From: Methylococcaceae bacterium NSP1-1
GTDB lineage: Bacteria; Pseudomonadota; Gammaproteobacteria; Methylococcales; Methylomonadaceae
Direction of reading: 5' to 3'
DNA length: 7,415 nt
NCBI GenBank assembly: GCA_002256465.1
Contig: NQJG01000036.1
Coordinates: 1-7,415, forward strand
The notes under the pieces: model-generated
The model's input: only the letters and a program-made list of their open reading frames with translations
What the model was told of the DNA's origin: nothing
Database searches by the model: none
Translations under genes and position numbers: made by a program
In this document: positions 1-5,824 of the stretch, piece by piece
Position numbering within the stretch: position 1 is the first letter of the stretch
How the letters are laid out: the number at the start of each line of letters is the position of its first letter

Positions 1-1047
1 ATCGGCGAAATAACACAGGGATTGATCGTAAGGTAATAAGGCATGAGATTCGGCATTAAAAAAATTATTATACCATATTCCGAGTAAGCCCATGATTACC
101 GGAATGTTTTGTTCATAAGGTGTATTACGGAAGTGTAAATCAGCTTCATGTGCTCCTTGCAAAAGTTCCTCAAAGTTGTCCATGCCTATATATAAAGCAA
201 TGGATAAGCCTACTGCTGACCAAAGAGAATAACGTCCACCCACCCAGTCCCAAAATTCAAACATGTTGTTGGTATCTATACCAAATTTGGCAACATTTTC
301 CGCATGGGTTGAAATAGCTACAAAATGTTTGGCAATGGTCAGTGGGTCTTTTGTTCTATCTTTTGTTCTATCAAGAAACCATTTTTTTGCGGATTTTGCA
401 TTCATCATCGTCTCTTGAGTGGAAAATACTTTAGAAGCAACAATAAACAAAGTAGTTTCAGCAGATAATGGCTTCAATATTTCAACGATATTTGTTTGAT
501 CAATGTTGGATACATAATGCACATTTAATGTGTCTGAGCTATATGGCTTTAGCGCAGTTGAAACCATTTTAGGTCCTAAGCCGGAACCGCCAATACCAAT
601 GTTGACAATATCGGTGATGGCTTTTCCGGTATAGCCTTTCCAATCGCCTGAGCGAACTGACGCACAGAAAGTTCGCATTTTGGCCAAAACCCGGTTAATT
701 TCGGGCATGACATCATGTCCGTCAACATAAACAGGATGATTGCTTCTATTGCGTAAGGCCGTATGCAGGACTGCTCGATGTTCGGTGGTGTTGATTTTTT
801 CACCTGAAAACATGGCTTCAATTTTTTCATTTAGCTCGACATGATTGGCAAGGTCAATCAATAGAGGTAAGGTTTGATCTGTTATTCTGTTTTTGGAATA
901 ATCAAAAAGAATGTCATTAAAACTAACGGAGAACTTATTGAACCGATTGGTGTCTCTCTTAAAAGCTTCGCGTAGGGAATCATTTTGGGATTGATGGTAA
1001 TGGCTTTGTAATGCAATCCACGCTTTTGAGGTAGTCAAAGATGACAT
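1..1047 (-). CDS. pgi: Glucose-6-phosphate isomerase, N-terminal part (cut by window edge)
   Basis: Cytoplasmic enzyme that interconverts glucose 6-phosphate and fructose 6-phosphate in glycolysis and gluconeogenesis. The reading frame is open from the ATG at 1047 to the window edge, giving 349 codons of a family normally near 550. Visible landmarks are the phosphate-binding loop GIGGSGLGP (residues 151-159), SKVFSTQET (205-213), and the family signature [14 protein letters not shown] (267-280) with its active-site Arg272. [19 protein letters not shown] (323-341) includes Glu333, which corresponds to the catalytic base. The later catalytic His and Lys lie outside the window. A GGAG at 1057-1060 sits 9 bases upstream of the ATG and supports this start. 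An in-frame 12-bp tandem duplication adds a second DRTK at residues 230-233, in a region that is also variable in E. coli Pgi. The gene is divergent from the copper-type genes. Identification is very secure. Confidence 0.96.
   Translation of the reverse strand, partial: MSSLTTSKAWIALQSHYHQSQNDSLREAFKRDTNRFNKFSVSFNDILFDYSKNRITDQTLPLLIDLANHVELNEKIEAMFSGEKINTTEHRAVLHTALRNRSNHPVYVDGHDVMPEINRVLAKMRTFCASVRSGDWKGYTGKAITDIVNIGIGGSGLGPKMVSTALKPYSSDTLNVHYVSNIDQTNIVEILKPLSAETTLFIVASKVFSTQETMMNAKSAKKWFLDRTKDRTKDPLTIAKHFVAISTHAENVAKFGIDTNNMFEFWDWVGGRYSLWSAVGLSIALYIGMDNFEELLQGAHEADLHFRNTPYEQNIPVIMGLLGIWYNNFFNAESHALLPYDQSLCYFAD
349..372. repeat. 12-bp perfect tandem duplication inside pgi
   Basis: The 12-mer ttttgttctatc occurs twice head to tail (349-360 and 361-372). 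On the minus strand it encodes DRTK-DRTK (residues 226-233), so the frame is kept. It falls between the conserved FL and KHF segments, at what is likely a surface loop. Perfect identity of the copies suggests a recent slippage event. Confidence 0.9.
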
Positions 1048-1326
1048 GTTTTTTGGCTCCGTTTAAAATAAATTAGCTTAAGTCTACGAAAAGGACGCTC
1101 GGATAGCAATAGCGCAATAAGTGCATTATCATTTGCTTATATAATGCCGATTAACGGTCGGTTTCCCATCAATTCCTTTATTTAGATATGGGGGTGTGCT
1201 AGAGTTGGCATCGCTATGGGGAATGCTAAATAGCAAATGCGGGTTAATTTTGACTAAATCAAACTTAAAAGAGCATTAAAATTTTTTACATATAATAATA
1301 ATTATTTATTAAAACAGGAAGGTATT
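1048..1326. promoter_or_regulatory. Divergent spacer between pgi and the copper-type genes
   Basis: This 279-bp stretch must hold the promoters for pgi (minus strand) and for the gene at 1327 (plus strand), because the two are divergent. I see no convincing ORF or RNA gene. There is a pgi ribosome site (GGAG, 1057-1060), an AT-rich plus-strand end, and a short imperfect palindrome CCGA-N7-TCGG at 1147-1161. No clear promoter with both boxes could be assigned for pgi. Confidence 0.5.
1291..1296 (+). promoter_or_regulatory. Possible -10 box for the 204-aa gene
   Basis: A perfect TATAAT lies 30 bases before the ATG at 1327 and would give a leader of roughly 24 nt that includes the ribosome site AGGAAGG (1316-1322). 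No good -35 box lies at the right distance; TTGACT at 1250-1255 is too far away (34 bp). In such AT-rich DNA a TATAAT can occur by chance, so this is tentative. An activator-dependent promoter would also fit. Confidence 0.3.
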
Positions 1327-1941
1327 ATGAATACAGCACAATTAATAAGAACGGGTTGCCTGGGGCTTTTAGGCTTGTTTTTTTCTGCATCGTTGTGGGC
1401 TCATGGTGGCGCCGCGGGTACAGATACTGACCAGTGTAAATTTGAATTGGAGCCTACCCATTGGATTCATTACACGGCTTATCAACCTCAGGCGTTTCCA
1501 GCGGAAGAATTTTGCGGCAACCTGCCGGGAACAAATACATTGACTCAACTGGTTTTTGATTATCAGGATATGAAATACCGTGACATGTTGGTTGAGTTCG
1601 AAGTGACCAAAGAGCCTGAAGGCAAACGCGTATTTTTTCTGCCTAGCGCAAAACATAAAAAAGGTTCTGTTAACTTGGAATTACCAAATGGCGTGCCAGA
1701 AGCCGGCCAATATCTGATTCACATTACCTTGGTACCGGATCCGACTGATACGAAAGTCCGTACACAAGGTGAGAGATTGGATGTACACATGGGTTTTAAA
1801 GCAGGCGGCGGCCAGCCGGTAAGCAAAAATAACCTGCTGCTCTATGCATTTTTTGCCTTCGCAGGTTTGTATGTAGTGTATCTGTCAAACGCAGGCTTCA
1901 AACGTAAAGTCGATGAGATAATCGGAAAAATTAAAGGCTGA
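1327..1941 (+). CDS. Secreted, membrane-anchored protein with mature N-terminal His; candidate copper protein
   Basis: I do not recognise a named gene. The 204-aa product starts with a signal peptide (residues 1-25, hydrophobic core 11-24, likely cut SLWA|HGG), so the mature chain would begin with His26. A periplasmic domain follows (about 26-160) with Cys37 and Cys63, which may form a disulfide. It also has the segment YTAYQPQAFPAEEFCGNLP (49-67) and LDVHMGF (151-157). One hydrophobic helix (about 169-187) and a basic tail (FKRK, 191-194) anchor it with the C-terminus in the cytoplasm. The start is supported by AGGAAGG 4 bases upstream. An N-terminal His combined with an Asp-x-His (152-154) recalls the Cu(II) site of CopC, but overall CopC similarity is not evident, so copper binding is inferred. 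The next gene encodes a copper-type protein of the same topology. Similar YQP...EFC proteins occur, as far as I recall, in methane and ammonia oxidisers; this would need a database search. Confidence 0.65.
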   Translation: MNTAQLIRTGCLGLLGLFFSASLWAHGGAAGTDTDQCKFELEPTHWIHYTAYQPQAFPAEEFCGNLPGTNTLTQLVFDYQDMKYRDMLVEFEVTKEPEGKRVFFLPSAKHKKGSVNLELPNGVPEAGQYLIHITLVPDPTDTKVRTQGERLDVHMGFKAGGGQPVSKNNLLLYAFFAFAGLYVVYLSNAGFKRKVDEIIGKIKG

Positions 1942-1945
1942 TTAA

Positions 1946-2041
1946 AAGCAGATGTTACGTACTCGCTAAGAACGGTTAATAAATCGATTGTTTTATTAAA
2001 TGTTATTTATTGATTTTTAAGACGTATGCGTAACATCGCTT
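1946..2041. repeat. Inverted repeat with AT-rich core between the two copper-type genes
   Basis: The left arm AAGC-A-GATGTTACG (1946-1959) pairs with the right arm CGTAACATC-GCTT (2029-2041), with one bulged A. The arms can be extended weakly outward, since CTGATTAA on the left resembles CTGTTTAA in the reverse of the right side. Inside lies a perfect 8-bp AT hairpin, TTAATAAA (1976-1983) with TTTATTAA (1992-1999). An imperfect direct repeat overlaps the arms (1958-1983 and 2029-2054). It could be a structured 3' or 5' untranslated region, a small MITE-like element, or paired regulator sites. It is not a canonical terminator, because there is no GC-rich stem followed by a T tract. This is the main content of the 211-bp spacer 1942-2152. 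Confidence 0.55.
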
Positions 2042-2152
2042 AAACAGTTATAAAAAATTCTGGTAGGTTTGGTTATTTGAGGTTTATCGCACTTATTAGT
2101 AATTCATCGTAAAAAGTGCATTGATTATGTCAAGTAAAAGAGGAAACAAATA

Positions 2153-3058
2153 ATGGTGAAGTTATTATCGGTTGGAGTGCTGATTGTTCTTTTTTCTGCG
2201 CCAGTGATGGCTCAGGAGTATGAAGAGCATGATAGTATGCTCATGGATCACGGTGATGGCCACTTGATGGACATGGCGGGCGGCATGGTTATGGGTCAGA
2301 ATGCTGATACCTTGCCAGGTGGTTGCGATAGCATATCTGAAACCAAAGAAATTACCGTACATGCCGGTCATAAATATGCTGAAAAATTTCCAGGCAGAAT
2401 GTTTGCATTTGATACCCAGGAGTTTAATTTTAAGCCGTGTACTAAATTGACTGTTCATTTTGTCAATGAGGACAATGTGCGGCATCAATGGATGATGCAT
2501 GGCCTGCCTAAATATTTATATCCTAAAGGTATGTTTCATTTGGAAGCGACAGGTCCTTCAAAAATTTCAGGAACGTTGATTTTACCCCCTGGTGATAAAA
2601 CCTATTTGGTGCATTGTGACATTGCTCAGCATATGGAAAAAGGCATGAAAGCTCAGCTAAAAGTGGGTAAAGGCGATGGTGATTTGCCTAGTATTCCAGG
2701 AGTAACAGCTTATGTAGTAGCCGACGATTATAAGGCAACTTTGCCTGAATTGGCGGCTAAAGCTGAGGCTGAAGCGCTTATTGTGCCTGCGATTGCTGCA
2801 ACAGCGAGTCCTGCCCCTTCCGTAAAAACTGTGCCACAGGAAGACTCTGTTATTTCAGGCGTCACGGTGATCGGATTAGCATTAGGCCTGCTTGCTGCTC
2901 CTTTCTTGGCGCGCAAATTTAAAGGTATGAGCGTTTCAGAGGTAGTTGCTTATATCTTTGATTTATTGAGAGCATTGATTGAGCTTATTGTGAAGCTACT
3001 GGCTCGCTTAATTAACCTTGTTGGTTCCAATAAAAACAAGATATTGCCTGAAAAATAA
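2153..3058 (+). CDS. Membrane-tethered periplasmic cupredoxin with Met/His-rich N-terminus
   Basis: The 301-aa product is probably a periplasmic copper protein for electron transfer or copper handling. It has a signal peptide (1-20, cut PVMA|QE). A Met/His/Asp-rich stretch (26-47) holds His26, His33, His37 and six Met. The cupredoxin domain (about 65-172) has the candidate type 1 copper ligands His111 (VRHQW), Cys155, His160 and Met165. The Cys-x4-His-x4-Met spacing is that of rusticyanin rather than plastocyanin or azurin. His116 is an alternative first His, and Cys58/Cys96 could form a disulfide. An Ala/Pro-rich linker (about 195-232) leads to one membrane helix (about 235-253). Two hydrophobic or amphipathic helices (about 259-291) and a basic tail follow. 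The ATG is supported by AGAGGA (2139-2144) 8 bases upstream. A strong terminator follows directly. I do not know a gene name; the cupredoxin assignment is firm, the physiological partner unknown. Confidence 0.8.
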   Translation: MVKLLSVGVLIVLFSAPVMAQEYEEHDSMLMDHGDGHLMDMAGGMVMGQNADTLPGGCDSISETKEITVHAGHKYAEKFPGRMFAFDTQEFNFKPCTKLTVHFVNEDNVRHQWMMHGLPKYLYPKGMFHLEATGPSKISGTLILPPGDKTYLVHCDIAQHMEKGMKAQLKVGKGDGDLPSIPGVTAYVVADDYKATLPELAAKAEAEALIVPAIAATASPAPSVKTVPQEDSVISGVTVIGLALGLLAAPFLARKFKGMSVSEVVAYIFDLLRALIELIVKLLARLINLVGSNKNKILPEK

Positions 3059-3072
3059 AATCTGGCAATATC

Positions 3073-3109
3073 AAAAACCCTGTGTTCTTTGATCACAGGG
3101 TTTTTTTTT
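3073..3109 (+). terminator. Intrinsic terminator after the cupredoxin gene
   Basis: A 12-bp perfect stem, AAAAACCCTGTG (3073-3084) with CACAGGGTTTTT (3094-3105), encloses a 9-nt loop and runs into nine consecutive T (3101-3109). This is a textbook Rho-independent terminator, 14 bases after the cupredoxin stop codon. The A tract on the left flank is only five long, so action on the minus strand would be weaker. It ends right where the ribosome site of the next gene begins. Confidence 0.93.
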
Positions 3110-3120
3110 GAGAGAAATAA

Positions 3121-3546
3121 ATGCAAGAAACAATGAGTGGTGTATGGGGGCTGTTTTTCAGTGCATTTATATCATCAACGATTGCTCCAGGTGGTTCTGA
3201 AGCAGTTTTGGCTTACATGGTATCTGCAGGTTCCGATGACGTTCAGTTTTTGGTTTTCGTAGCGGCTATAGGCAATACGCTGGGTGCTATGACAACATGG
3301 GGATTAGGGGCGTTAGCGGCGAAAAAATTTCCAGTGGCTACTCTTTTACCGGAGAAAAAACAGAATGCACTGAATTTAGTTAAAAAAAGAGGTATTTGGG
3401 TGCTGTTTTTTTCATGGTTGCCAGTGATAGGTGATGCTTTATGTTTTGCGGGCGGGTGGTTAAAACTCCCCTTGTTGCCAGCCTGTTTAATCATTTTGTC
3501 AGGTAAATTTGGTAGATACGCCTTGGTCGCATGGGTGTTTGTATGA
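3121..3546 (+). CDS. yqaA: YqaA-type DedA/VTT family membrane protein
   Basis: A 141-aa inner-membrane protein of the short YqaA branch of the DedA/VTT superfamily. Features that match E. coli YqaA from memory are PGGSEAVL (23-30), GNTLGAMTTWGLG (51-63), SWLPVIGDALCFAGGW (98-113) and GKFGRY (128-133). Hydrophobic stretches lie at about 7-20, 41-63, 92-112 and 118-140. The Pro-Gly-x-Ser-Glu and x-Pro-x-x-Gly-Asp segments are the re-entrant-type conserved motifs of the superfamily. Some DedA relatives recycle undecaprenyl phosphate or scramble lipids; the substrate of YqaA itself is not established. The start at 3121 is supported by GAGAG (3110-3114) 6 bases upstream; an alternative ATG at 3133 lacks that spacing. 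The gene begins 11 bases after a strong terminator, so its promoter must lie inside the cupredoxin gene or it depends on read-through. Confidence 0.88.
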   Translation: MQETMSGVWGLFFSAFISSTIAPGGSEAVLAYMVSAGSDDVQFLVFVAAIGNTLGAMTTWGLGALAAKKFPVATLLPEKKQNALNLVKKRGIWVLFFSWLPVIGDALCFAGGWLKLPLLPACLIILSGKFGRYALVAWVFV

Positions 3547-3598
3547 AGCTAGGAAATTGGTCGGGCCAATGGTAGACTTAGACATTAATAAAATTAAA

Positions 3599-3603
3599 AG
3601 AGG
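3599..3603 (+). promoter_or_regulatory. Ribosome site AGAGG that fixes a GTG start
   Basis: AGAGG ends 5 bases before the GTG at 3609 and is the best Shine-Dalgarno sequence in the 62-bp gap after yqaA. The next in-frame ATG (Met68, at 3810) would remove the first two hydrophobic segments, so the GTG start is preferred. Confidence 0.7.
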
Positions 3604-3608
3604 TCATT

Positions 3609-4394
3609 GTGTTACGCCATTTTCCTATTAAAAATGTAGCTTATGCTCATAGAAAGCGGGATTATTTTATAGCTGCGTTTACGTTTTTTTGCGTAGCGAT
3701 CTGTTTGATAAGTGATGCCAATGCGAGTATAGAAAAGCAAAATGCGCTAGGGGTTAGCGGTTGGGTATTTTTAATTGGCTTGTTACTTGGTGAAAATAGG
3801 GAAGTTAGAATGCAGGTTGTCATAGCTGTCATTTTTGCTACTATCGGTGAACATTTTGCCTCGCCTTTTATGGGTGGCTATACCTACCGGTTTGGAAATG
3901 TACCTGCTTATGTGCCGCCCGGCCACGGTATGGTTTATTTAACCGCTGTTGCATTGGCGCGTTCCGGCTTGTTTTTAAGGTACGCCAGAGAAATCACCGC
4001 CCTGGTGATATTGGTTTGTGGTTCATGGTCACTTTGGGGTATCAGTGGCTTTGCGCAGCAGGGCGATGTGGTGGGTGCATTACTGTTTTGTGTGTTTTTG
4101 GTCTATCTATTTAAAGGTCGCTCGCCTATGGTTTATCTTGCGGCCTTCTTTATTACTACATGGCTGGAATTAATAGGAACAGCTGTTGGTACCTGGAAAT
4201 GGGCTGCAATCGATCCGGTTTTGGGTTTGCCGCAGGGTAACCCTCCCAGTGGCGTCGCTGCCTGGTATTGTCTGGTTGATGCAGTAGCCATAGGTGGTGC
4301 TCCTGTTGTCTTAAGTGGCTTTAAAAGTGCACATGTGTGGTTAAAATTTGCGAAAGAGCGAAAAAACGCTTATCAGGGTGCAGGAAATGAATAG
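3609..4394 (+). CDS. Multi-pass membrane protein with internal two-fold repeat, function unknown
   Basis: I do not recognise this 261-aa protein. It starts at GTG and has about eight hydrophobic stretches (roughly 19-36, 48-61, 66-84, 105-118, 129-146, 155-168, 172-190, 215-235). The two halves carry related motifs. The first has Glu81, then GGYTY (89-93), then VPPGHGMVY (102-110) and AVALA (113-117). The second has Glu187, then GTWKW (194-198), then NPPSGVAAWY (211-220) and DAVAI (224-228). Acidic and aromatic residues beside a PP-x-G turn, repeated in both halves, suggest a paired active or transport site formed by an ancient duplication. The layout vaguely recalls carotenoid-type membrane hydratases or cyclases, but I cannot assign it. 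It lies 62 bp downstream of yqaA on the same strand and may be cotranscribed. Confidence 0.75.
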   Translation: MLRHFPIKNVAYAHRKRDYFIAAFTFFCVAICLISDANASIEKQNALGVSGWVFLIGLLLGENREVRMQVVIAVIFATIGEHFASPFMGGYTYRFGNVPAYVPPGHGMVYLTAVALARSGLFLRYAREITALVILVCGSWSLWGISGFAQQGDVVGALLFCVFLVYLFKGRSPMVYLAAFFITTWLELIGTAVGTWKWAAIDPVLGLPQGNPPSGVAAWYCLVDAVAIGGAPVVLSGFKSAHVWLKFAKERKNAYQGAGNE

Positions 4395-4395
4395 A

Positions 4396-4410
4396 GAGTT
4401 GTTTCAACTC
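4396..4410 (+). other. Small hairpin just after the 261-aa gene
   Basis: GAGTTG (4396-4401) pairs with CAACTC (4405-4410) around a 3-nt loop, immediately after the stop codon. No T tract follows, so it is not a canonical intrinsic terminator; it could stabilise the transcript end. The rest of the 176-bp gap to 4570 shows no gene. Confidence 0.35.
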
Positions 4411-4540
4411 GCATAGTTATGTTGCTTTAGCGTAAATCCATAGTCCACTAATCAAAATACAAATACAGGGCATCGCCTCTGCCATAAATTGAGATGCAAT
4501 CAACAATTAACTGACGTGTAACCGCTTATTTTCAAATGCC

Positions 4541-4561
4541 ATTAAAAATTAACTTTTTAAT
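4541..4561 (+). other. AT-only hairpin upstream of the ligase start
   Basis: ATTAAAAA (4541-4548) and TTTTTAAT (4554-4561) form a perfect 8-bp stem around TTAAC, ending 9 bases before the ATG at 4571. With no GC pairs it is weak. It might act as a poor terminator, as part of a promoter, or simply reflect AT richness. Confidence 0.3.
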
Positions 4562-4570
4562 TTACGAGAC

Positions 4571-5824
4571 ATGAATTTTAATATGACATTGGCTCAACGA
4601 GTACAGTCACGCATACTTCAATATGGAAGTTTTATTACTCTTTTATTTATAGTTTCAATTTATTTATCAACAAGTTTAGCGATATTTCTTTCAGGCTTGT
4701 TGGGCTTGTTCTGGTTGCTGTCTGCTCAATTTATGGCGCTACCTGGTACATTAAAGAAAAACCCTGTTGCTGCATGGTCTTTGTTTTTGTTTTTATGTTT
4801 TATCTTTGGGTTATGTTATAGCAGTGCAACATTTGGCGAAGCCTTCTCTATGCTAATGAAATATAGGGAGTTATTATTCATTCCGGTTTTAATTTCATTT
4901 TTAACCACAGAACGCTATCGCTGTTTGGCATGGAAAGCTGTTGTTATCGCATCTGTGCTTATCTTATTGATTTCCTTCTTAATGGATATCGGTATTCTTG
5001 ATACTAAGATGGGTGGTCCGTCTCTCAAGAGTCGCATTACTCATAGCATTTTTATCTCTTTTTTTGCTTTCTTTTGTGCTCACAAAGCCTGTGACGGCAT
5101 GCGTTATGCAAAACTGTATTGGGTTCTTTTCATTTTATCTATATATAACCTTTTTTTTATAGTTGAAGGGCGTACAGGACAATTAATTGCCGTTTTATTA
5201 ATTCTATTATTCGGAGTGCAGCGTTTTACTAAAAAAGCATTATTGGTCACAGTGTTCCTTATGGCTATCTTGTTCGCTCTTTTCCTTACGTTTTCGGATA
5301 AGGCAACACGAATCAATGAAGGCCTTGCCAGCACTCATGCTTATTTACAATTACACCCTGAGAAAACCGAAGCTTCCATGGGATTGAGATTTACTTTTTG
5401 GAAATATTCACTAAAACTGATTGCTGAAAAACCATTATTGGGGCATGGTACGGGCAGTTTTGCAAAAGAATATCAAAGAATTGCTGGCAACGAATTATCT
5501 ATAATAAAAAATCCGCAAGTTCCTAGCAACGAATTATTTATAACAAAAAATCCGCACAATGAGTTTTTTATGATAAGCACCCAATTAGGTCTTTTAGGGT
5601 TATTAATCTATTTGGGCTTTCTTACGAGTCAGTATGTCTACGCGAAAAAATTGCCCAATAAAGAAAAATGGCTTGCCCAAGGCGTTTTGCTCTCTTTAAT
5701 TGTGACCAGCTTATTCAACTGCCCTCTTATGGATCACGCAGAAGGGCATTGGTTTACTACTATGATAGCTTTGTGCTTTGCTTCACTTGAAGTCGGCGTT
5801 AAAGCTGAAATAAACCATGCTTAG
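4571..5824 (+). CDS. O-antigen ligase / polymerase family protein (WaaL/Wzy type)
   Basis: A 417-aa inner-membrane protein of the O-antigen ligase family (Wzy_C domain), which transfers or polymerises glycans from undecaprenyl diphosphate at the periplasmic face. It has about ten to twelve hydrophobic segments and one large loop (about 242-332). Typical landmarks are EGRTGQ (199-204, with Arg201), GLRFTFWKYSLKLI (271-284), then KPLLGHGTGSF (287-297). NPHNEFF (327-333) includes the presumed catalytic His329, followed by GLLGLLIYLGFL (340-351). DHAEGHWF (388-395) lies near the C-terminus. A 13-residue tandem duplication sits directly before His329. Ligase and polymerase cannot be told apart by sequence; the core-type glycosyltransferase next door favours ligase. 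The start is uncertain: GAG (4566-4568) is only 2 bases from the ATG at 4571 and 14 from the ATG at 4583. The end overlaps the next gene by 8 bp. Confidence 0.88.
   Translation: MNFNMTLAQRVQSRILQYGSFITLLFIVSIYLSTSLAIFLSGLLGLFWLLSAQFMALPGTLKKNPVAAWSLFLFLCFIFGLCYSSATFGEAFSMLMKYRELLFIPVLISFLTTERYRCLAWKAVVIASVLILLISFLMDIGILDTKMGGPSLKSRITHSIFISFFAFFCAHKACDGMRYAKLYWVLFILSIYNLFFIVEGRTGQLIAVLLILLFGVQRFTKKALLVTVFLMAILFALFLTFSDKATRINEGLASTHAYLQLHPEKTEASMGLRFTFWKYSLKLIAEKPLLGHGTGSFAKEYQRIAGNELSIIKNPQVPSNELFITKNPHNEFFMISTQLGLLGLLIYLGFLTSQYVYAKKLPNKEKWLAQGVLLSLIVTSLFNCPLMDHAEGHWFTTMIALCFASLEVGVKAEINHA
5487..5556 (+). repeat. 39-bp-period tandem duplication in the ligase gene
   Basis: The segments at 5487-5517 and 5526-5556 match at 29 of 31 bases with a period of 39 bp, that is 13 codons. 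They encode GNELSIIKNPQ and SNELFITKNPH. The first copy has Gln316 where the second has the presumed catalytic His329. The frame is preserved. The few differences suggest an event older than the pgi duplication. Confidence 0.9.

Noticed and set aside
120..317. Plus-strand 65-codon ORF opposite pgi
   Set aside because: It is antisense to well-conserved Pgi sequence and has no ribosome site or recognisable domain.
576..830. Minus-strand 84-codon ORF
   Set aside because: It lies wholly inside pgi on the same strand in another frame, while the pgi frame carries clear family motifs.
2089..2119. GCACTT...AAGTGC inverted repeat as an operator for the cupredoxin gene
   Set aside because: Six-base arms around a 19-base gap are expected by chance, and no promoter could be placed around them.
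2165..2500. Minus-strand 111-codon ORF opposite the cupredoxin gene
   Set aside because: It mirrors Met/His codons of the real gene, has no plausible start context and shows no domain.
3556..3570. Short hairpin ATTGG-TCGGG-CCAAT after yqaA
   Set aside because: A 5-bp stem with no T tract, too weak to call a terminator; likely chance.
4470..4497. GCATC...GATGC inverted repeat in the gap before the ligase gene
   Set aside because: Five-base arms with an 18-base gap; no better than chance.
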